A stretch of DNA of 64,000 nucleotides from Massilia sp. Root418. Its GTDB lineage: Bacteria > Pseudomonadota > Gammaproteobacteria > Burkholderiales > Burkholderiaceae_D. A model generated the notes under the pieces. It was not told the DNA's origin and searched no databases. It saw nothing but the letters and a program-made list of their open reading frames with translations. The position numbers were made by a program, and so were the translations under genes. Below, in pieces: positions 58,982 to 64,000 of the stretch. The DNA is taken from the NCBI RefSeq assembly GCF_001425265.1, contig NZ_LMEC01000022.1, positions 469,967 to 533,966 of the forward strand, in the 5' to 3' direction. Numbering within the stretch: position 1 is the first letter of the stretch; the number at the start of each line of letters is the position of its first letter.

Positions 58982-60210
58982 TGGCCATGCACGCAGCCCT
59001 GCAGGCGGACAGCGAGCCGGCCGGCGGGCAGGGCCAGGAACCGGCCACAGCGGAGGCAAAGGGGAACGATACGCGCCCGCTGGTGCTGCACGTGATCCAC
59101 CACCTCGTGATGGGGGGACTGGAGAACGGCTTGGTCAACCTGATCAACACCATGCCGCCCGAGCGCTACCGTCACGCCATCCTGTGTGTGGAGAACTACA
59201 ACGATTTCCGCCTGCGCATCCAGCGCGCCGACGTGGAGGTGTACGCCTTGCACCGCTCGCGCATCGGCATCTGGCGTATGCGCCTGGAAATGCTGCGCCT
59301 GTGCCGCCGCCTCAAGCCGGCCATTGTCCACTCGCGCAATATGTCCGGGCTGGACGTGCTGCTGCCGGCGCGCCTGGCCGGCGTGCGCGCCTGCGTGCAC
59401 GGCGAGCACGGCTGGGACGTGGGCGACCTGGACGGCAGCCAGTGGAAGCCGGCGCTGCTGCGCCGCCTGCACGCGCCGCTGATCGACCGCTACATCACTG
59501 TCTCGCAAGACCTGGCGCGCTACTTGGCGCGGCGCGTGGGCGTGGCGCAGCCGCGCATCAAGCAGGTCTACAACGGCGTAGACACCGCACGCTTCCTGCC
59601 GCGCGCGGCGGGCGCGCTCCGGCTCGCCCTGCCGGACGGTTTCGCGGGCCCGGACGACATCCTGGTCGGCACCGTCGGCCGGCTGCAGCCGGTGAAGGAC
59701 CAGGCCACGCTGCTGCGCGCTTTCGCGCGCCTGCGCGACACGCAGCCGGCGCTGTGGCCGCGCCTGCGGCTGGCGATTGTCGGCGGCGGCCCGCTGGAGC
59801 AGGCCCTGCATGCGCTGGTGGCCGAACTGGGCGTGCAGCAGCAGGTCTGGCTGTCCGGTGCGCGCGACGACGTGCCGGCCATCCTGGCCAGCTTTGACGT
59901 GTTCGTGCTGCCCTCGCTGTCCGAAGGCATTTCAAACACCATCCTGGAAGCCATGGCCTGCGGCCTGCCGGTGCTGGCCACCGGCGTGGGAGGCAACCTG
60001 GAGCTGGTGCGCGACGGCGAGTGCGGCCGCTATTTCAAACCCGGCGACGTGGACGCCCTGGCCGCCATGCTGGCGGCCTACTGCGGCGACCCCGCGCTGC
60101 GCGGGGCGCACGGCGCGGCATCGCGCAAGATAGCAGTGGAGGAATTCAGCATGGCGGCAATGGTCAACAACTACATGGCGGTGTACGACAGCGCCGCGAA
60201 GCGCGCATGA
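58978..60210 (+). CDS. XrtA-system glycosyltransferase, TIGR03088 family
   Basis: 410 residues. VLHVIHHLVMGGLENGLVNLINTMP is the family signature, then HSRNMSGLDVLLPARLAG, HGEHGWDVGDLDG, VYNGVDTARFLP, VGTVGRLQPVKDQATLLRAF, SLSEGISNTILEAMACGLPVLAT and GRYFKPGDVDALAAM. Starts in ATGA overlap with the preceding glycosyltransferase. In other XrtA loci this gene sits inside the core operon; here it is about 6 kb beyond it. Confidence 0.9.
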   Translation: MMAMHAALQADSEPAGGQGQEPATAEAKGNDTRPLVLHVIHHLVMGGLENGLVNLINTMPPERYRHAILCVENYNDFRLRIQRADVEVYALHRSRIGIWRMRLEMLRLCRRLKPAIVHSRNMSGLDVLLPARLAGVRACVHGEHGWDVGDLDGSQWKPALLRRLHAPLIDRYITVSQDLARYLARRVGVAQPRIKQVYNGVDTARFLPRAAGALRLALPDGFAGPDDILVGTVGRLQPVKDQATLLRAFARLRDTQPALWPRLRLAIVGGGPLEQALHALVAELGVQQQVWLSGARDDVPAILASFDVFVLPSLSEGISNTILEAMACGLPVLATGVGGNLELVRDGECGRYFKPGDVDALAAMLAAYCGDPALRGAHGAASRKIAVEEFSMAAMVNNYMAVYDSAAKRA

Positions 60211-61952
60211 GCGGCGCGCGCGATCACAGCGGCATCGCACCGCCGCCCGCTGCCGCCGGCCGGGATGGCGCCACCGATGCTGCCGCTGCTGGCACTGCTA
60301 CCGCTACTGCTGCCTCCGCCGCCCGCGGCACCGCCTGGCTCATCCACGCGCTGCTGGCTGCGCTGGTGGGCCTGCTGTTCCTCGGCGCGCACGCGGACGG
60401 CTCCTACTGGTGGAGCGACGCCCCGCGCCACGCGCTGAACGGCGTGTTCGTGAAAGACCTGGTCGCGGCCGCGCCATGGTCCGACCCGTCGCGCTACGCC
60501 TACGACTACTACGCCCAATACCCCGCGCTCACCATCCTGTTCTACCCGCCGCTGTTCTACGCCATCAGCGCCCCCTTCTACGCGCTGTTCGGCGTCTCCG
60601 AAGGCACGGCGCTGCTGGTGGTGGCGCTGCATTACGTGGCCTTTGTCTGGGGCGCGTGGGCGCTGTTCCGCTGCTGGCTGCCGGCCTGGCCGGCCGCCGC
60701 CGCCGCCGCCATGGTGGTGCTGCTGCCCGAGATCGCCTTCTGGGGCCGGCAGGTGATGCTGGAAGTGCCCAGCCTGGCCTTCTTCATCTGGAGCGCCGCG
60801 CTGTTCACGCGCTACCGCCACACCGGCTATGCGCGCCCCCTGCTGCTGTACGGCGCGGCCGCCTTGCTGCTGCTGGCCATGTACACCAAGCTCACCGCCG
60901 GCTTCCTGGCGCTGGCCTTCGCCGGCACCCTGCTGTATGAACGCCGCGCCGCTGCGCTGAAGGACCGCCACGTGTGGCTGGCCGTGCTGATTGCCTGCAT
61001 CGGCCTTATCCCGCTGCTGGTGCTGACCGTGAAGTTCGGCCAGGCCAACATCCAGTCCGCCTCCGGCATCAACGATTCGCTGGTCTCGCGCCGCTCGCTG
61101 GCCGGCTGGCTGTGGTATCTGCGCCAGTTCCCCGGCCAGCTGGGCTGGGCCGTGCTGGCGGCCGGCGCGGCCGGCGCGCTGGCCATCGCTGCGGGCGCGG
61201 TGCGGCGCCGCAGCCTGGACGGGATCGGCACCCTGAGCCGGGCCGACGCCGTGTTCTGGCTGCTGTGGATGGTGGCGGGCTACCTGTTCTTCTCCGCCAT
61301 CGACCTGAAGGAAGCGCGCCACAGCGTCTACATCCTGCCGCCGGTGGTGCTGGCCGCAGTGCTGTTGCTGATGCGCCTGCGCCAGCCGCGCTGGCGCGGC
61401 GCCGCGCTGGCCGCGCTGACGGCGGCAGTGGCGCTGCAGACCGTGCTGACGCGGCCGGTGGCCTATGTGGGCGGCTATGCCGAGGCGGCGCAGCTGGTGG
61501 CGCAGAAGGCGCCGCGGGACAGCAGCGTACTGTTCTCCGGCTACCGCGACGGCTCCTTCGTGTTCAATATGCGCACCCACGAGGAGCGCCGCGACCTGAC
61601 CGTGGTGCGGGCCGACAAGATCTTACTGAACGTGGCCGTGCGGCGCGAACTGGGCGTCAAGGAGCACGACTTGAGCGAGGAGGACATCCTGGCCCAGATC
61701 GACAGCCTGAACGTGAGCTACCTGGTGGTGCAGCCCGGCTTCTGGAACGACCTGGCCGTGATGCAGCGCTTCGAGCGCGTGCTGGCCAGCGGCCAGTTCG
61801 AGCCCGTGGCGCGCATTCCCACCCCGAACAACGTGAAGGCCTATGAGACCGAGCTGGTGGTGTACCGCAACAAGGCGCCGTCCGGCCGCCGCGCCGGAAC
61901 GCGCAAGCTGGACCTGCCCATCATCAACCGTTCCATCGAGGCGGGCAAATAA
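60207..61952 (+). CDS. Membrane glycosyltransferase, family 39/ArnT-like
   Basis: 581 residues. After an Ala/Thr-rich N terminus (about 45 residues), a polytopic protein with about 11 helices. WWSDAPRHALNGVFVKDL near residue 75 gives the acidic catalytic residue expected of GT-C enzymes, with YYAQYPALTILFYPPLFY after it. The C-terminal periplasmic part starts near LVAQKAPRDSSVLFSGYRDG. Uses a polyprenyl-phosphate sugar, which could come from the HAD-UbiA pathway at 1948. ATGA overlap upstream; end of operon, no terminator hairpin seen. Confidence 0.85.
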   Translation: MSGARDHSGIAPPPAAAGRDGATDAAAAGTATATAASAARGTAWLIHALLAALVGLLFLGAHADGSYWWSDAPRHALNGVFVKDLVAAAPWSDPSRYAYDYYAQYPALTILFYPPLFYAISAPFYALFGVSEGTALLVVALHYVAFVWGAWALFRCWLPAWPAAAAAAMVVLLPEIAFWGRQVMLEVPSLAFFIWSAALFTRYRHTGYARPLLLYGAAALLLLAMYTKLTAGFLALAFAGTLLYERRAAALKDRHVWLAVLIACIGLIPLLVLTVKFGQANIQSASGINDSLVSRRSLAGWLWYLRQFPGQLGWAVLAAGAAGALAIAAGAVRRRSLDGIGTLSRADAVFWLLWMVAGYLFFSAIDLKEARHSVYILPPVVLAAVLLLMRLRQPRWRGAALAALTAAVALQTVLTRPVAYVGGYAEAAQLVAQKAPRDSSVLFSGYRDGSFVFNMRTHEERRDLTVVRADKILLNVAVRRELGVKEHDLSEEDILAQIDSLNVSYLVVQPGFWNDLAVMQRFERVLASGQFEPVARIPTPNNVKAYETELVVYRNKAPSGRRAGTRKLDLPIINRSIEAGK

Positions 61953-62071
61953 TTTTTTCGCATTGCAACAATTGGAGACAATCCGGGCGGAATCGCTGGC
62001 TATACTGAAGTTTCCCAGCGAGCCCCCAGCCCCGCCTCGCGTATCGAAACCCTTACCAGCAAGGATATGCG

Positions 62072-63724
62072 ATGCGCCACAACACCCCTGTCACCCAGAA
62101 TGAATACGTGCTCGACGACGGCAAGACCATCGTCTCGACCACGGATTTGCAAGGCAACATCAACTACGCCAACCCGTATTTCGTGGAAGTGAGCGGCTTC
62201 ACGGAAACCGAACTGATAGGCGCGCCGCAGAACATCCTGCGCCATCCGGACATGCCGGCCGAAGCCTTCGCCGACCTGTGGGCCACCATCAAGGACGGTA
62301 TGCCCTGGACCGGCATGGTGAAGAACCGCTGCAAGAACGGCGACTTCTACTGGGTGCTGGCGAACGTGACGCCGGTGATAGAAAACGGCAGGCCCGTCGG
62401 CTATATGTCGGTGCGCACCAAGCCCGGCCGCGAGCAGGTGGCGCAGGCCGAGGCGCGCTACCGCGAGATCAGGGACGGCAACCGCAGCGGCCTGCGCATC
62501 CGCAACGGCCGCGTGCTGGAAAGCGGTGTGCTGGCCAGGCTCAACGAGCTGCGCAAGCTGTCGCTGGCCAGCCACCTCGGCATCAACTGCGCCTGGCTGA
62601 CCGCCAGCATGCTGGTGTTTGCGGTGGCGTTCTGGACCCAGGACAGCCGGAGCGGCGGCTGGCTGGGCGCGGGCGCGCTGCTGGCGGCGACCGTCGTGCT
62701 GTATTTCTGGTACAGCCTGCACCGCGCCATGGTCGGCCCGCTGCAGCGCGCCACGGTGGCCGCGCGCAAAATGGCGGGCGGCGACCTGACCGGCGTGATC
62801 GAGGTGCCGCGCGACGACGACATGGGCCAGCTCCTGGCCGCGCTGCGCCAGATGAATGTGAACCTGCACAGCATCATCGGCGACGTGCGCAGCAATTTCG
62901 ACGAGATCAAGCTGGCCACCACGGAAATCGCCAGCGGCAACCAGGACTTGTCCGGCCGCACCGAGTCGCAGGCCAGCAGCCTGCAGCAAACCGCCGCCAG
63001 CATGGAGCAGCTCACCACCAACGTGCAGCAGAGCGCCACCAGCGTGGCCAGCGCCAACCAGCTGGCCGAGGCGGCGTCGCAGATCGCCGGGCAGGGCGGC
63101 GCCATCGTGTCGCAAGTGGTGACCACCATGGACGACATCAGCACGTCTTCGCGCAAGATCCTGGACATCATCGGCCTGATCGACGGCATTGCCTTCCAGA
63201 CCAACATCCTGGCGCTGAACGCGGCCGTGGAAGCGGCCCGCGCGGGCGAGCAGGGCAGGGGCTTCGCGGTGGTGGCGGGCGAGGTGCGCAACCTGGCGCA
63301 CCGTTCCGCCAGCGCCGCCAAGGAGGTCAAGCAGCTGATCGATCTGTCGATCGAAAAGGTGAACGCAGGCACGGTGCTGACCGGGAACGCGGGCGCCACC
63401 ATGAGCGAAGTGATCAAGTCGGTCCGCCGTGTCACCTCGGTGATGGACGAAATCTCCACCGCGACCAGGGAGCAGGGCAACGGCATCGTGCAGGTGAACC
63501 AGGCCGTGATCCAGATCGACGACATCACCCAGCAGAATGCCGCGCTGGTGGAGCAGGCGGCCGCCGCCGCAGCCAGCCTGGCGCAGCAGACCGAATGCGT
63601 GGCGCAGGCGATGGCCGTGTTCAAGCTGCACGCACTGGCGGCGCCGCCGTGGCAGCGCGCGCCGGCGGCGGCGCCCGCTGCCACGGCGGCCCCGCCGCGC
63701 GCCGCGCTGCGCCAGCTTGCCTAG
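62072..63724 (+). CDS. Aer-like methyl-accepting chemotaxis protein (PAS + MCP)
   Basis: 550 residues. N-terminal PAS domain (residues about 10-120: ISTTDLQGNINYANPYFVEVSGFTE, ILRHPDMPAEAF, CKNGDFYWVLANVTPV), two hydrophobic segments near 175-215 with no periplasmic domain, a HAMP-like region and the MCP signalling tip (IDGIAFQTNILALNAAVEAARAGEQGRGFAVVA near 370-400). Architecture of aerotaxis/energy-taxis receptors. Not part of the EPS operons. A TATACT -10-like hexamer lies about 70 bp upstream. Confidence 0.93.
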   Translation: MRHNTPVTQNEYVLDDGKTIVSTTDLQGNINYANPYFVEVSGFTETELIGAPQNILRHPDMPAEAFADLWATIKDGMPWTGMVKNRCKNGDFYWVLANVTPVIENGRPVGYMSVRTKPGREQVAQAEARYREIRDGNRSGLRIRNGRVLESGVLARLNELRKLSLASHLGINCAWLTASMLVFAVAFWTQDSRSGGWLGAGALLAATVVLYFWYSLHRAMVGPLQRATVAARKMAGGDLTGVIEVPRDDDMGQLLAALRQMNVNLHSIIGDVRSNFDEIKLATTEIASGNQDLSGRTESQASSLQQTAASMEQLTTNVQQSATSVASANQLAEAASQIAGQGGAIVSQVVTTMDDISTSSRKILDIIGLIDGIAFQTNILALNAAVEAARAGEQGRGFAVVAGEVRNLAHRSASAAKEVKQLIDLSIEKVNAGTVLTGNAGATMSEVIKSVRRVTSVMDEISTATREQGNGIVQVNQAVIQIDDITQQNAALVEQAAAAAASLAQQTECVAQAMAVFKLHALAAPPWQRAPAAAPAATAAPPRAALRQLA

Positions 63725-63788
63725 CGCCGCGCGCGGCCTTCCCGGTGAACCGTGTAAGATAGCGGAGTAATTCACAGGGGAAACTTTT

Positions 63789-64000
63789 ATGCGTCTGACC
63801 TTCCTGCTGGCGGCCGCCTGCGCCGCCGCCCACACCCTGGCCGTGGCCGCGCCTGCGCCCGCACCCGCCGCCGATCCGCGCCTGGACGGCGTCAAGCAAG
63901 TCGAGCGCAGCGCCTGCATACGCCAGGGCAATACCGGCCCCGGCGCGCCCAGGAACCTCAAGCTGGTGCCCAAGTACTGCGAGTGCGTGGCCAGGACTTA
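63789..64000 (+). CDS. Secreted protein, partial (runs off window)
   Basis: First 70 codons. AGGGGA lies 8 nt before the ATG. A signal peptide (MRLTFLLAAACAAAHTLAV) is followed by a Pro/Ala linker and a cysteine-containing segment (RSACIRQGNTG, LVPKYCECVAR). No family recognised from this fragment. Different context from the MCP gene, 64 bp upstream. Confidence 0.7.
   Translation, partial: MRLTFLLAAACAAAHTLAVAAPAPAPAADPRLDGVKQVERSACIRQGNTGPGAPRNLKLVPKYCECVART

Overview
High-GC bacterial chromosome, with gene families and codon use typical of Burkholderiales; the closest fit is Oxalobacteraceae (Massilia/Duganella group). This is inferred from gene content, since no rRNA or tRNA lies in the window. 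Almost the whole window is one exopolysaccharide (EPS) and PEP-CTERM/exosortase A (XrtA) island. I see no insertion sequence, prophage, CRISPR array or tRNA.

Layout. (1) 1-1750, minus: the end of a surface-glycan operon (hexapeptide acyltransferase, Wzx-type flippase). (2) 1948-12295, plus: a HAD-UbiA fusion, a Vi-antigen-type UDP-HexNAc dehydrogenase/4-epimerase pair, the EPS-initiating sugar-phosphate transferase, the PrsK/PrsR two-component system and a VanZ-like membrane protein. (3) 12292-21196, minus: XrtA accessory genes (TPR protein, glycosyltransferase, two alpha/beta hydrolases, acyl carrier protein, FemAB/GNAT-like protein, DegT aminotransferase, deacetylase, O-ligase). (4) 21436-31052, plus: acyl-CoA ligase, PLP decarboxylase, a degenerate asparagine synthetase, a decayed glycosyltransferase, the TPR lipoprotein PrsT and two tandem LuxI-like acyltransferases. 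(5) 31087-39110: an E1-like adenylyltransferase, the only PEP-CTERM substrate in the window, a lytic transglycosylase, an HPr-rel-A cassette (NTase, HprK-like kinase, PqqD-like protein) with its probable secreted partner, the export lipoprotein and a serine protease. (6) 39401-52581, plus: the core XrtA operon, from chain-length determinant through tyrosine autokinase, outer-membrane barrel, ATPase, WecB, deacetylase, FemAB and glycosyltransferase to exosortase and amidotransferase, mostly with ATGA overlaps. (7) 52656-57595, minus: glycosyltransferase, GDP-mannose dehydrogenase, a 4-epimerase and UDP-glucose dehydrogenase. (8) 57749-61952, plus: three glycosyltransferases. (9) 62072-64000: an Aer-like chemoreceptor and a partial secreted protein.

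How it works together. Sugar nucleotides (UDP-HexNAcA, ManNAc, GDP-ManA, UDP-GlcA/GalA) feed the glycosyltransferases. The polymer is initiated by the polyprenyl glycosylphosphotransferase and its length is set by the Wzz/tyrosine-kinase pair. Export probably uses the Wza-type lipoprotein and the beta-barrel. XrtA processes PEP-CTERM proteins. PrsK/PrsR with sigma-54 probably controls the substrate genes.

The main new observation is regulatory. A near-perfect sigma-54 promoter precedes the PEP-CTERM gene, with two copies of a 17-bp box (TGTCGG..TTTACA type) upstream. A third copy of the box, again about 90-100 bp upstream of a -24/-12 element, precedes the gene heading the HPr-rel-A cassette. 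This suggests that a second, poorly understood peptide/protein system is wired to the same regulator.
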